Source: Pyrinomonadaceae bacterium (lineage in GTDB: Bacteria > Acidobacteriota > Blastocatellia > Pyrinomonadales > Pyrinomonadaceae). Taken from it: a stretch of 64,000 nucleotides of DNA. The stretch lies in the NCBI GenBank assembly GCA_036277115.1, contig DASUNM010000023.1:1488001-1552000 (forward strand), written 5' to 3'. How positions within the stretch are numbered: position 1 is the first letter of the stretch; every line of letters starts with the position of its first letter. Positions 34,041 to 42,798 of the stretch are shown here, one piece after another. Under the pieces are notes generated by a model that did not search any database, was not told the origin of the DNA, and saw nothing but the letters and a program-made list of their open reading frames with translations. The position numbers were made by a program, and so were the translations under genes.

Positions 34041-36179
34041 ATGAAACAGATTCTCCAGAACGTTAAGACGGGGGCGGTCGCGGTGACCGAAGTTCCGACG
34101 CCGGTCGCGCGTCCCGGCTATGTCCTCGTGCGCTCAGCCGCATCGTTAATTAGCGCGGGTACGGAGCGGTCAACCGTCGAAGCCGGACAGAAAGGCCTGG
34201 TCGGGCGTGCGATCGAACAGCCGGCGCTCGTTAAGAAGGTGATCGACAAGGCGCGCAACGAAGGCGTAGTCGCTACGTTCGATGCCGTCCGATCGAAGCT
34301 TGGGTCGTTGAGCGCGCTCGGATACAGCGCCGCGGGGATAGTTGTTGACGTCGGCGACGATACGACCGGGTTTCGCGTCGGCGATCGCGTGGCGTGCGCA
34401 GGTGTCGGTTACGCATCTCATGCGGAAGTGCTGGCCGTACCAAAGAACCTCTGCGTGCGGCTGCCCGACGCAGTGACTTTCGATGCGGCCGCGTTCGGCA
34501 CGGTCGGCGCAATCGCGCTGCAGGGCGTGCGTTTAGCTGAACCGACACTCGGTGAATCTGCGGTCGTGATTGGGTTGGGTTTGATCGGCCAACTGGCAGT
34601 TCAACTGCTGAACGCGAATGGCTGCCGCGTGTTCGGAATTGATCTCGATGAAAAGAAGATACAACTCGCGAAGCGTTTCGGGGCCGAAGACGGCTGTCCG
34701 CCGAACGTGGGTGCGAAGCAACGCGTTCTCGAATGGTCGCGTGGGCGGGGCGCCGATGCGGTTCTGATCACCGCAGGAACCTCATCGAATGAACCGGTGG
34801 AACTCGCCGGCGAAATCTCGCGCGCGCAAGGTCGCGTGATCGTGGTCGGCGCGGTTGGCTTAAACCTTCCTCGAAAGCCTTACTATGATCGCGAGCTGAC
34901 ATTTAAGATTTCGATGTCCTATGGCCCCGGCCGTTACGATCGCGAATACGAAGAGCGCGGGCACGACTATCCGATCGGCTACGTTCGGTGGACCGAAGGG
35001 CGAAATATCGAGTCCTTTCTCGATATGGTCGCGAATGGTCGCGTCGATGTCGAGCCGCTCATCACTCATCGCTTCAAGATCGACGAAGGAGAGCGTGCGT
35101 ACGAATTACTCACGGGCGATCAGCCTTACCTCGGCGTGCTTTTGCAATACGACACAGATCGGCCGGTTGAGTCTCGCGTCGCGTTGCCAACGAAAACGGC
35201 AAATGCTCCCGCGAAGACCGTTCGCCTTGGTTTGATTGGGGCCGGCGATTACGCCAAGTCGATGCTGCTGCCGAACTTCAAGACTTTCGGCGCTGAATTT
35301 CAGTCAGTCGCCACTGCGTCCGGCGTTACCGCCCGCGCTGTCGGCGAGCAATACGGATTTAGCTTCTGCGCTTCGGGCGCGGATGAAGTAGTTAGTGATG
35401 CGGACGCCAATCTGATTGTCATCGCCACGCGGCCGGCGTCGCACGGAGACCTGGCGCGGCGCTCTTTGGAGGCCGGCAAACACGTGTTCGTGGAAAAGCC
35501 GCTCGCAGTCACCGAAGATGAATTGAACAGTGTCCTGGCAGCGGCCACGTCAGGGGGCGAGTTAATGGTCGGTTTCAATCGTCGCTTTTCCCCGCTCGCG
35601 CAAGCCGCCCTGGACTTTTTCAAAGGCCGGCAGACTCCGCTTTCAATAAATTATCGCGTGAATGCCGGCCGCTTTTCGCCAAATCATTGGGTGCAGGATC
35701 CACAGGAAGGCGGACGCATCATCGGTGAAGTTTGCCACTTCGTTGACTTTGTCCATTTCCTGACCGGCTCGCTCACCACGCGTGTGTTTGCTGAATCGAC
35801 CGCCGGTCGCAACGGGGAAACGACGGACGAGGATTCGGTTTTCATCACGCTGCGACTGGCAGACGGCTCGAACGCTTCGATCGCTTACCTGGCTGAAGGA
35901 GACAAAGCACTCGCGAAGGAACGTATCGAAATTTTCGGCGGCGGAAGGTCTTTCGTGATCGATGATTTTCGCAGTGCCACCGCTTACGAAAACGGACGCG
36001 AAAAGACGAGGAAGCTGCGCGAGCAGGACAAGGGCCAGCGCGACGAAATCAAGGCAGTGATGGCGGTGGTTCTCGAGGGAAAGCCCGCGCCGATCTCAAT
36101 CCAGGACCTGGCGACCACGACGCGCGCGACATTTCGAATTAGGGAATCGCTGCGGACCGGTTTGCCGGTTGAGGTCTAG
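34041..36179 (+). CDS. Bi-domain oxidoreductase: MDR (zinc dehydrogenase-like) fused to Gfo/Idh/MocA
   Basis: A 712-residue fusion. Residues about 1-370 are a medium-chain dehydrogenase/reductase (SLISAGTERSTVEAGQKGLV, LGYSAAGIVVDVG, GLGLIGQLAVQLLNANGC as the nucleotide-binding turn). Residues about 393-712 are Gfo/Idh/MocA-like (VRLGLIGAGDYAKSMLLPNF, HVFVEKPLAVTEDEL, VGFNRRFSPLA). Such fusions usually accompany heparinase-like genes in polysaccharide loci, as here, and may oxidise or epimerise a sugar during glycan synthesis. The substrate is unknown. A family-2 palindrome starts right after the stop. I consider the domain call firm and the role inferred. Confidence 0.9.
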   Translation: MKQILQNVKTGAVAVTEVPTPVARPGYVLVRSAASLISAGTERSTVEAGQKGLVGRAIEQPALVKKVIDKARNEGVVATFDAVRSKLGSLSALGYSAAGIVVDVGDDTTGFRVGDRVACAGVGYASHAEVLAVPKNLCVRLPDAVTFDAAAFGTVGAIALQGVRLAEPTLGESAVVIGLGLIGQLAVQLLNANGCRVFGIDLDEKKIQLAKRFGAEDGCPPNVGAKQRVLEWSRGRGADAVLITAGTSSNEPVELAGEISRAQGRVIVVGAVGLNLPRKPYYDRELTFKISMSYGPGRYDREYEERGHDYPIGYVRWTEGRNIESFLDMVANGRVDVEPLITHRFKIDEGERAYELLTGDQPYLGVLLQYDTDRPVESRVALPTKTANAPAKTVRLGLIGAGDYAKSMLLPNFKTFGAEFQSVATASGVTARAVGEQYGFSFCASGADEVVSDADANLIVIATRPASHGDLARRSLEAGKHVFVEKPLAVTEDELNSVLAAATSGGELMVGFNRRFSPLAQAALDFFKGRQTPLSINYRVNAGRFSPNHWVQDPQEGGRIIGEVCHFVDFVHFLTGSLTTRVFAESTAGRNGETTDEDSVFITLRLADGSNASIAYLAEGDKALAKERIEIFGGGRSFVIDDFRSATAYENGREKTRKLREQDKGQRDEIKAVMAVVLEGKPAPISIQDLATTTRATFRIRESLRTGLPVEV

Positions 36180-36272
36180 TCAGTACCGGGAGCGGTAGCG
36201 ACCGGGTCTCAAGGTTTTTTAGGAATTACGAGGAGCGTACTTTCACCCGGTCGCTACCGCTCCCGGTACTGA
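36180..36272. repeat. Palindromic element family 2, copy b
   Basis: The same 27-base arms as 15209-15300 (CAGTACCGGGAGCGGTAGCG at left, mirrored at right) with an unrelated centre of about 38 bases. It begins one base after the oxidoreductase stop and ends just before the convergent asnB stop. Confidence 0.85.
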
Positions 36273-36277
36273 CGTCA

Positions 36278-38224
36278 TCACGTTAGCACCTGGTCAATAA
36301 ACTCCCGATGCCACAGCTCCAGGTTCAGTAGCTGGAAGACCTGAAGGTTGTAGTCTTCCCGCCCGGACAAATTCAAATCTATAATTCGCCTCACTTCTTT
36401 CGTCTTAAACAAACCTCGTCGCCGGACAGCGTCTTCAGACAGAAGCTCTTCCACCATCGGCTGCAAAGGCCCGCGCAGCCAGGAACGAATCGGTGCGCCA
36501 AAGCCGGCTTTCTTTCGCCACACAACTTCACGCGGCAACAGCGTTTCCGCGGCCTTCTTCAAAATGTACTTTCGTTTGAGTCCCCGCAGTTTCAGACTGG
36601 TAGGCATGCGCGCCGCGAGTTCGAGCATCTCGACATTCAAAAACGGCACGCGCACTTCGAGATTCGCAGCCATCGAAGTCTTGTCCGTTGTCATCAGGTT
36701 CAGACACGGCAGAAACGTCTTCAAATCGACATACAACAATTGATTCAGCGCGGCGGCGTTTTCAGCTTTCGCAAAGTAGCGCCGGTGCGCAGCATAAGCA
36801 TCGACGCCACGTGTCGAGTCGCGGACGTCATCCGTGTACAACCGGGCCTTCGCTTTGTCGGTGAAGTAAGTTTCGAAGCCAAGGTAGCGGTCTTGAAACT
36901 CCAGCGCCGCGCTGCGCGCAAATTTCTTCGCGTTGCGCAGAGGTGCAGTCAGCCGGCCCGGCATGCCGCCCGGCAGAACCGCGGCAACTGTTTTCATCAA
37001 CGGCCGTCGCAGAAGCTGCGGCACCGGATCGAACGCGCCGGCGAGTTTCATCGCCATCTGCCGCGGATAGCCGGCAAAGACCTCATCACCGCCCATGCCG
37101 GACAGCATCACGCGCATCGATTCGCGGGCGGCGCGGCTAATGAGATAACTCGGAATCGCCATGTCGATGGCGGGCTCGTCCATGTGGCGCACCAGCATCG
37201 GCAGCAGCTGGGCGACTTCAGGCGTCAACATGATCTCGTGATAGTCGGTCGCGAGTTGTTGATTTACGCGGCGCGCCCACTTTACGTCGTCGGGAATGAT
37301 GTCGTAACGCAGGTCTTCAGCTTCGATGCCAATAGCATAGGTGCCCACCTGCCGGCCGTTGCTGTGCTGCTTCATCATCGCGACGATCGACGACGAATCG
37401 ACACCGCCCGAAAGAAACGAGCCCAGCGGCACATCGGCGACCATTTCGAGCTTTACGACGCGATGAAGCGTTTCGAGCACGCGTTCCTGCCACCACGCGT
37501 CGTCTTTTCCCTCTTCAATCTCATCGAACGAAATGTCCCACCATTCATGAACAGTCGCGTTTCCGTTCTGCACTTTCACGAAATGTCCCGGCGGCACGGT
37601 CTTAATGTCTTTGAAGAGAGTGTTGGGATCGGGCGCCCAAAGAAACGTAAGGAACTGATGCAATGATTCGTGATCGAGTTCAGGCTTGATCAGGCTGCTC
37701 GCGAGAATCGATTTGATTTCTGAGGCGAAGGCGAGCGATCCGAGTGCGCGGGCATCCTGGCCGCAAAAGTAGTAAAGGGGTTTGATGCCGACGCGATCGC
37801 GCACGAGGAACAGCGCCCGCTCTTTGTTGTCCCAGAGCGCGAAGGCGAACATTCCGTTCAACCGATCGAAAGACTTTTCCCCCCATTCTGCCCAGGCGGC
37901 GAGCAGAACTTCTGTGTCGGTGTGGGTTCGAAATTGATGGCCTTTAGCGGTGAGTTCAGTGCGGAGTTCGCGATAGTTGTAGATTTCGCCATTCAGGATC
38001 ACGACGAAGCGGCCGTCGTGCGAGAGCATTGGCTGATGGCCGGCGCTGCTGGTATCGATGATCGACAGGCGGCGATGGCCGAAGCAGACGCGTTGCCCCT
38101 CGTCATTGATCGCTGACGAAGTCCACACACCTTCGTCATCGCGCCCGCGATGCTCGATAGCTTTCAGCATCGCGCCAATACGCGCTTCAGGATTTGCGTC
38201 AATCAGGCCGGCGATTCCGCACAT
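36278..38224 (-). CDS. asnB: Asparagine synthase-type glutamine amidotransferase (first copy)
   Basis: A 648-residue class II amidotransferase. The N-terminal glutaminase starts MCGIAGL with the nucleophile Cys2 and continues YNYRELR and FNGEIYN-like LNGEIYNYR. The synthetase domain holds the PP-loop SFLSGGVDSSSIVAM (about 263-277). The C-terminus has VWRKKAGFGAPIRSWL. In polysaccharide loci such proteins amidate uronic acids (as WbpS does) rather than free aspartate, and a UDP-sugar dehydrogenase lies in this locus. A second copy is at 51974-53899. The gene is divergent from a GT39 gene, and their shared gap is filled by a palindromic element. Confidence 0.92.
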   Translation of the reverse strand: MCGIAGLIDANPEARIGAMLKAIEHRGRDDEGVWTSSAINDEGQRVCFGHRRLSIIDTSSAGHQPMLSHDGRFVVILNGEIYNYRELRTELTAKGHQFRTHTDTEVLLAAWAEWGEKSFDRLNGMFAFALWDNKERALFLVRDRVGIKPLYYFCGQDARALGSLAFASEIKSILASSLIKPELDHESLHQFLTFLWAPDPNTLFKDIKTVPPGHFVKVQNGNATVHEWWDISFDEIEEGKDDAWWQERVLETLHRVVKLEMVADVPLGSFLSGGVDSSSIVAMMKQHSNGRQVGTYAIGIEAEDLRYDIIPDDVKWARRVNQQLATDYHEIMLTPEVAQLLPMLVRHMDEPAIDMAIPSYLISRAARESMRVMLSGMGGDEVFAGYPRQMAMKLAGAFDPVPQLLRRPLMKTVAAVLPGGMPGRLTAPLRNAKKFARSAALEFQDRYLGFETYFTDKAKARLYTDDVRDSTRGVDAYAAHRRYFAKAENAAALNQLLYVDLKTFLPCLNLMTTDKTSMAANLEVRVPFLNVEMLELAARMPTSLKLRGLKRKYILKKAAETLLPREVVWRKKAGFGAPIRSWLRGPLQPMVEELLSEDAVRRRGLFKTKEVRRIIDLNLSGREDYNLQVFQLLNLELWHREFIDQVLT

Positions 38225-38263
38225 GAGTTGTCGAATCGGTTAGCGAATAATATCCTGCGTCCA

Positions 38264-38335
38264 GTTTAGAGGCGGGCTACTGCCCGCCGTTAGCCTATGC
38301 AAAAAGAATTGGCGGGCGGTAGCCCCCCTCTAAAC
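38264..38335. repeat. Palindromic element family 7
   Basis: GTTTAGAGGCGGGCTACTGC continuing CCGCC at the left faces GGCGGGCGGTAGCCCCCCTC continuing TAAAC at the right. The loop of about 20 bases contains the ATG used by the GT39 gene at 38297. Confidence 0.75.
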
Positions 38336-40138
38336 GCTCCAGGCCGCTCACGCTCACTCCGAGCATACGTTCTCGTTGGGATCGCGATCTTCCTCCTGGC
38401 CTTCAGCGTGCGTTCACTTACCTGGCATGATACTCGTTTTGAAGTCGGAAAAGTACAGAGCTCAGTCGTAGGTGATTATCAGCGTGTTGCCGAACTTTTG
38501 CGACAGGAAGGTCTACGCGGCTTCTTTAGCTCGTCTTCATCGTTGGCGGATTTGAATAATCTCGGCCACCCGCCAGGTTACTCGATTCTAATCGCATTGG
38601 TGCGTGCAATTTTCGGTAGCTCGAACGCCGCGATTCAGTTCACCCAGATTGTTTTTGACAGCCTCGCTGCCGTGCTGCTCTTTCTAATCGTCTTCGAATT
38701 GTTTTCGCTCGCGCCCGCGACAATTGCCGGCCTCTTCGCGGCGCTCTCGCCACAGCTTGTTTGGAATTCCGTGCTGCTATTGCCGGATTCACTCGCGACC
38801 TTTCCGATTCTGCTGGCAGTGTTTTTGCTGGCGCGAAGCCGTGAGAAGCCGAGATTGACTGCGTTCGTCATGATGGGCGCCCTCGTGGGTCTCTCCTGTT
38901 GGCTGCGAGCTAATGCCATGTTGTTGACTGGGTTTATCGCCGTCGCCGTGTTGCTCCTACACGGCAAGAAGCATTGGCGATATTCGCTGGCGGTCATTGC
39001 CGGCACGCTGCTGATTGTTCTGCCGCTGACGATTCGTAATGCGATAGCGACCCGTCACTTCATCCCGGTCTCGCTCGGCGCCGGGCAAACGCTGCTTGAA
39101 GGCATCGCGGATTACGACACGAATAATCGCTTCGGAATTCCGAACACTGACATGGGCATCATGAAGCAGGAAGCTGAAGTTCATCAGCGGCCCGAATACT
39201 ACGGCACGTTATTCAATCCTGACGGAGTTCAACGCGAGCGGGCCCGGATGAAGCGCGGCGCCGGCGTGATTGCGTCCAATCCGGTCTGGTTTGCGAGCGT
39301 GATGGTGCGCCGGGCGGCGTCAATGACGCGTCTGGAAAGGACGCGACTCCTTTCGAGTTCACCGGCAGTCACGCATTCGCCGGACACCGCCAATTCGTCC
39401 CGGCTGGTGGACGACACCACGACTCTCATGCGACGTTGCAGCGCTGAGTCGCCACAAGCGAAATTCACATTCGACCCTGCTAACGCAGAGTCACTTATCT
39501 TGTTAGGCGATGCTTCTAAGTACGGCGACCAATTCTTGTGCGAACGTGTGCCTCTGAAAGAAAACACCGATTATTTGCTCGAACTTTCTTTCCGAATCCC
39601 TCAGGGTCGCATGAGAGTCTCAGTAAACGATACCGTTTCTGATGTTCTCGAGCCGCTCGAGGTAAAGCAGCCTGCTGAGCAGCCCGTCCAAACAATTCGG
39701 CTACCCTTCGCTTCGATGGCCGCGTCAGCGCGGGTTGATTTCAGCAATGAGGCTTCGAATGCGCCGCCCATCGTCCATGTCGATGCGATGAACCTTTATG
39801 AACTCGGTCCCGCGCGCTATCTGTGGACCCGTTATCCACGCCTGCTTCTTCATCTTCTCCAGCGGGTATTCGTAACCGCCGTTTTCCTGCCGCTGGCGCT
39901 CATCGGCGTCGGCCTCACGATCTTTCGCAAGCGAACCGCGGCGCTAATCGTTCTTGCCGTTGTGCCGGTGTACTACTTCACCGTCCAGTCGGCATTTCAT
40001 ACGGAGTACCGATACGTGCTGGCGGTAAATTACTCTCTGTTTGCGTTTGCGGCGGTTGCGATTGGCTGGGTAGTGCGGTTTGCCTATCGCAAGGTGAGTT
40101 CCCTCTCCGTTTGGGAGAGGGTTAGGGTGAGGGCTTAG
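38297..40138 (+). CDS. GT39-type membrane glycosyltransferase with inserted beta domain
   Basis: A 613-residue multi-pass protein of the ArnT/PMT fold, which moves a sugar from a polyprenyl-phosphate carrier on the outer face of the inner membrane. The first periplasmic loop has GDYQRVAELL, likely with the catalytic acid, and HPPGYSILIALV. Between membrane helices an extracytoplasmic stretch at about 385-520 looks beta-rich (FLCERVPLKENTDYLLEL, RIPQGRMRVSVNDT), like a small carbohydrate-binding module. It is also present in the paralogue at 46985 but not in that at 44678. Both ends derive from repeats: the ATG lies in family 7, and the tail SLSVWERVRVRA is encoded by family 5. Confidence 0.87.
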   Translation: MQKELAGGSPPLNAPGRSRSLRAYVLVGIAIFLLAFSVRSLTWHDTRFEVGKVQSSVVGDYQRVAELLRQEGLRGFFSSSSSLADLNNLGHPPGYSILIALVRAIFGSSNAAIQFTQIVFDSLAAVLLFLIVFELFSLAPATIAGLFAALSPQLVWNSVLLLPDSLATFPILLAVFLLARSREKPRLTAFVMMGALVGLSCWLRANAMLLTGFIAVAVLLLHGKKHWRYSLAVIAGTLLIVLPLTIRNAIATRHFIPVSLGAGQTLLEGIADYDTNNRFGIPNTDMGIMKQEAEVHQRPEYYGTLFNPDGVQRERARMKRGAGVIASNPVWFASVMVRRAASMTRLERTRLLSSSPAVTHSPDTANSSRLVDDTTTLMRRCSAESPQAKFTFDPANAESLILLGDASKYGDQFLCERVPLKENTDYLLELSFRIPQGRMRVSVNDTVSDVLEPLEVKQPAEQPVQTIRLPFASMAASARVDFSNEASNAPPIVHVDAMNLYELGPARYLWTRYPRLLLHLLQRVFVTAVFLPLALIGVGLTIFRKRTAALIVLAVVPVYYFTVQSAFHTEYRYVLAVNYSLFAFAAVAIGWVVRFAYRKVSSLSVWERVRVRA

Positions 40139-40256
40139 CGCGCCCGTTTACCCTTTTACACCTTCGCGAGGCGTAGCCTCGCGAGGAAGTAATCTTGAGA
40201 GGTTCGCGGTAAGCTTCGCACCCTCACCCCGGCCCTCTTCCAGAGGCAGAGGGGAT
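40101..40256. repeat. Palindromic repeat family 5, copy b
   Basis: CCCTCTCCGTTTGGGAGAGG with GTTAGGGTGAGGG at the left faces CCCTCACCCCGGCCCTCTTC at the right, with a central palindrome GCGAGGCGTAGCCTCGC. The left arm encodes the end and stop of the GT39 protein. The right arm encodes the end and stop of the convergent GT4 protein. Confidence 0.8.
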
Positions 40257-41432
40257 TGTGGACCGAAGGGCCTGCTCAATCAAATCACTGGCCCATTCAG
40301 CCCGCGCATCCCAGGTACCGGCGCGCACGGCAGACTGACGCCGTTGCGCTAGTTCCGTTCCCTGCTCGCGCAGCGCTTCATCCACCAACTCGAGAAACTG
40401 CTCGCGGCTGCGGCCGATGCGCAAGACCTCACTCATGGATTCGTACTCGGGCAAAGGAGAAATCACCACGGGTTTTCCCGAGGCGAGATATTCGCGGACC
40501 TTAATCGCGGAGCCGTAACTCGTGAACGGCACTTCCGTGTTCCACGGCAACACGCACACATCAAAGCCGGCGGCGTAACGCGGCAGCTCGTCGTAAGTTA
40601 CCGGCGGCAGAAAATGAACATTCGGCAGGTCTTCGATCTCCAGGCCGCGAGATTTGTTGCCGATGAAGATCCAGTTCCATCCGGAACGTTCGCGAGACGC
40701 TAGCTTGATTAGTTCCTGATCGATGAGCCAGGGTTCGATCGCGCCGAAATAGCCGATGCGCGGCTGCGGAATGTGCGCGACGGCTTCCGCGATCTTCAAA
40801 TCACCGTTGCCAATCCTCGACCAGTGATCGAAGTCCACGGCCTGTTCGAGAAGGTGAGATTTCTCGCGCCCGCTGGTTGCTTCGTCCCGCAGCTTTCGGC
40901 TTGAATAGAACACCAGATCCGCGGCTTCGATCGCGCGCTCGTGCAACTTACGAATGAATGCCGGGTCAGTCGCATGATCCATTGTGTTGGCGTCGTACTT
41001 GTCGGAAACGTGATAGATGACGAGCGATTCGTCCATGCGGCCGACAACTTCGACCGCCGTCGGAATCGCGATCCACAGAATTGGCTTTGTCAGGCCGCGC
41101 CGCTTAGCGAGAGAGGTGATCTGCGCCGTCAGCAGACGACGATTCGTCGCGGTGGCCGCCGCGCTGCCGAAGAAAGGCACGACCGCGGGCGAGACAACGG
41201 TGATTCCCTCTTCGGTCGTCCGCGCGAGCTTCGCATAGCTCTTCAGCTTGCGCGTAATGCGCGGTAACAGCTCGCCGCTTTTCATGGGCGCCAGGCCCAT
41301 CGAAATCGAATTGACGAAGATGACTTTGTTGCCGGCGCGCGCGAACCGGCGCATCAGATGGTTCTTCGAGTGCGGATGGTGATACCACCAATCCTCGCCA
41401 CCAAAACAGATTATTGATGCTCCGGAAATCAT
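40224..41432 (-). CDS. GT4-like glycosyltransferase
   Basis: A 402-residue cytosolic transferase of the GT-B fold, started at ATG 41430-41432 (MISGASIICFGGEDWWYHHP). The 102 bases upstream are an in-frame read-through of repeats and are rejected. The N-terminal domain includes NKVIFVNSISMGLAP. The C-terminal nucleotide-sugar site has SYGSAIKVREYLASGKPVVI with the E-x7-E-like pattern, and ADLVFYSSRKLRDEA. The family is the one often annotated next to teichuronic or exopolysaccharide genes. The last residues STIPSASGRGPG come from palindromic repeat family 5. Donor and acceptor are unknown. Confidence 0.85.
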   Translation of the reverse strand: MISGASIICFGGEDWWYHHPHSKNHLMRRFARAGNKVIFVNSISMGLAPMKSGELLPRITRKLKSYAKLARTTEEGITVVSPAVVPFFGSAAATATNRRLLTAQITSLAKRRGLTKPILWIAIPTAVEVVGRMDESLVIYHVSDKYDANTMDHATDPAFIRKLHERAIEAADLVFYSSRKLRDEATSGREKSHLLEQAVDFDHWSRIGNGDLKIAEAVAHIPQPRIGYFGAIEPWLIDQELIKLASRERSGWNWIFIGNKSRGLEIEDLPNVHFLPPVTYDELPRYAAGFDVCVLPWNTEVPFTSYGSAIKVREYLASGKPVVISPLPEYESMSEVLRIGRSREQFLELVDEALREQGTELAQRRQSAVRAGTWDARAEWASDLIEQALRSTIPSASGRGPG

Positions 41433-41471
41433 TTCGGGCTCGACGCTCGCGATACTACAATACGGCTTATT

Positions 41472-41487
41472 GTGGCACAGACTTTCA
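41472..41487. repeat. Partial copy of palindromic family 3
   Basis: GTGGCACAGACTTTCAG matches the outer arm of the element at 50539-50599 with one extra T. It directly adjoins a family-4 element. Confidence 0.5.
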
Positions 41488-41532
41488 GGTACGCACGCCT
41501 CCGGCGTAAAAGCATGCCTGAGGCATAAGTAC
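41488..41532. repeat. Palindromic repeat family 4, copy a
   Basis: GGTACGCACGCCTCCGGCGT then AAAAGCATGCCTGAGGCATAAGTAC, two adjacent small hairpins. Related copies are at 51928-51972 and 57321-57365. Confidence 0.75.
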
Positions 41533-41561
41533 ATGACACATCGGCTGTCGGGAGAGATCTT

Positions 41562-42722
41562 ATGAGCAAACTGTTTCCAGCTTTGTGTTTATGTGTAAGC
41601 TTGATCCTGACTTCGAGTTGTCAGGCTCAAACCCGGCAAAACGCCGCCCAGAATTCTCTCTTTACGATCGCTCCCGGTTTCCCGCTTAACCTTGGCAGTC
41701 GCCCCAGTGACCTGGCGGTCGGTGATCTGAACAAAGATGGCAGGATCGATGTTGTGACGTGCAACGACGACGATACCGTCAAGGTTTTACTGAATGACGG
41801 GCGCGGCAGCTTTGTCCCGGCGCCCGGTTCGCCGATTAAGGCAGCGGCACATCTCATCGACCTCGGCGATGTGAACAATGATCGAAACCTGGACATCGCG
41901 CTGACACATCATGACAGCCTCGGGGTGCAGATCTTTTTGGGCGCCGGCAACGGCAGATTCTCCGCCGCCCCCGGCTCGCCCTTCATCGCCCATCCAGGCG
42001 ACAAGGCCCACAACCATGGACTCACTTTGAGCGATCTAAACTCCGACAGAAACCTGGATATCACCACCTCCAATCAGGACGACAACAGTGTTTCAGTTTT
42101 GTTAGGCAATGGCCGAGGCAGCTTTGCGCCTGCGGCCGGTTCTCCGTTTGCGGTTGGGCGCGCGCCATACCCGCACGCCGTAGGCGACGTGAACAAGGAT
42201 GGCAACCTCGACATTGTCGCACCGAACGTGGGAGGCAATAGTGTGAGCGTCTTAGTAGGAAATGGACGCGGCGAGTTCAGGAACGCGCCGAATTCACCTA
42301 TCTCAGTCGCCGGCCGTCCCTTCTACGCCGCCATCGGAGACGTAAACGGAGACAGCCACGCGGACTTAATGACGACGCATGACGACATCAACCTCATGAC
42401 CACTCTGTTAGGTGATGGCCGCGGAGGGTTTACCCCCGCGCGCGGCTCGCCGTTTGATCTTGGGCGGCGTGGTTACGCAATTCTTGCCGCCGACTTGATG
42501 GGAGATGCGCGGACCGAAGTGATCGTCAATCTTATCGGACGCGATTCCTTGATAGTTTTGCTCAGTACTGAGAGCGGCGGGTACACCCTTGCGGCAGGCT
42601 CTCCGTACCAGGCGGGCCTAAATCCGAAATTAGCCACCGCCGATTTCAACGGCGACGGCAAGCTCGACATCATTACCGCCGGTAACGAGTCTTCGGATCT
42701 CACGGTCCTGCTTCAGAAGTAG
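41562..42722 (+). CDS. FG-GAP/VCBS-repeat beta-propeller lipoprotein
   Basis: A 386-residue exported protein. GGGAGAG sits 8 bases before the ATG. The signal peptide is of lipoprotein type (LCVSLILTSSC, lipid-modified Cys at about 20). The rest is a run of about seven repeats of roughly 47 residues, each containing a calcium-binding DxNxDGxxD loop: GDLNKDGRIDVV, GDVNNDRNLDIA, SDLNSDRNLDIT, GDVNKDGNLDIV, GDVNGDSHADLM and ADFNGDGKLDII, with GNGRG-F linkers. It probably folds into a seven-bladed surface beta-propeller for binding proteins or glycans. It is the only plus-strand gene inside a long minus-strand run, which suggests it is independent. Confidence 0.93.
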   Translation: MSKLFPALCLCVSLILTSSCQAQTRQNAAQNSLFTIAPGFPLNLGSRPSDLAVGDLNKDGRIDVVTCNDDDTVKVLLNDGRGSFVPAPGSPIKAAAHLIDLGDVNNDRNLDIALTHHDSLGVQIFLGAGNGRFSAAPGSPFIAHPGDKAHNHGLTLSDLNSDRNLDITTSNQDDNSVSVLLGNGRGSFAPAAGSPFAVGRAPYPHAVGDVNKDGNLDIVAPNVGGNSVSVLVGNGRGEFRNAPNSPISVAGRPFYAAIGDVNGDSHADLMTTHDDINLMTTLLGDGRGGFTPARGSPFDLGRRGYAILAADLMGDARTEVIVNLIGRDSLIVLLSTESGGYTLAAGSPYQAGLNPKLATADFNGDGKLDIITAGNESSDLTVLLQK

Positions 42723-42756
42723 CCTAGACTTTGGTCTGTGTTGCTACGTTGGGAAT

Positions 42757-42774
42757 CACAGACTGAAGTCTGTG
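42757..42774. repeat. Short palindrome, family 3 core
   Basis: CACAGACT-GA-AGTCTGTG, a perfect 18-base palindrome between convergent genes. The same core appears twice in 50539-50599. Confidence 0.7.
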
Positions 42775-42798
42775 CGACGAAGTCTGCGCCCCGGCTGG

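Noticed and set aside
36740-37666. A 308-codon plus-strand frame
   Set aside because: It lies fully inside asnB on the other strand, its translation is rich in His and Arg like a codon-bias shadow, and it shows no domain.
41433-41534. Longer N-terminus for the GT4 gene ending at 40224
   Set aside because: The added residues are translations of palindrome families 3 and 4, and the enzyme's first strand begins at the later ATG.
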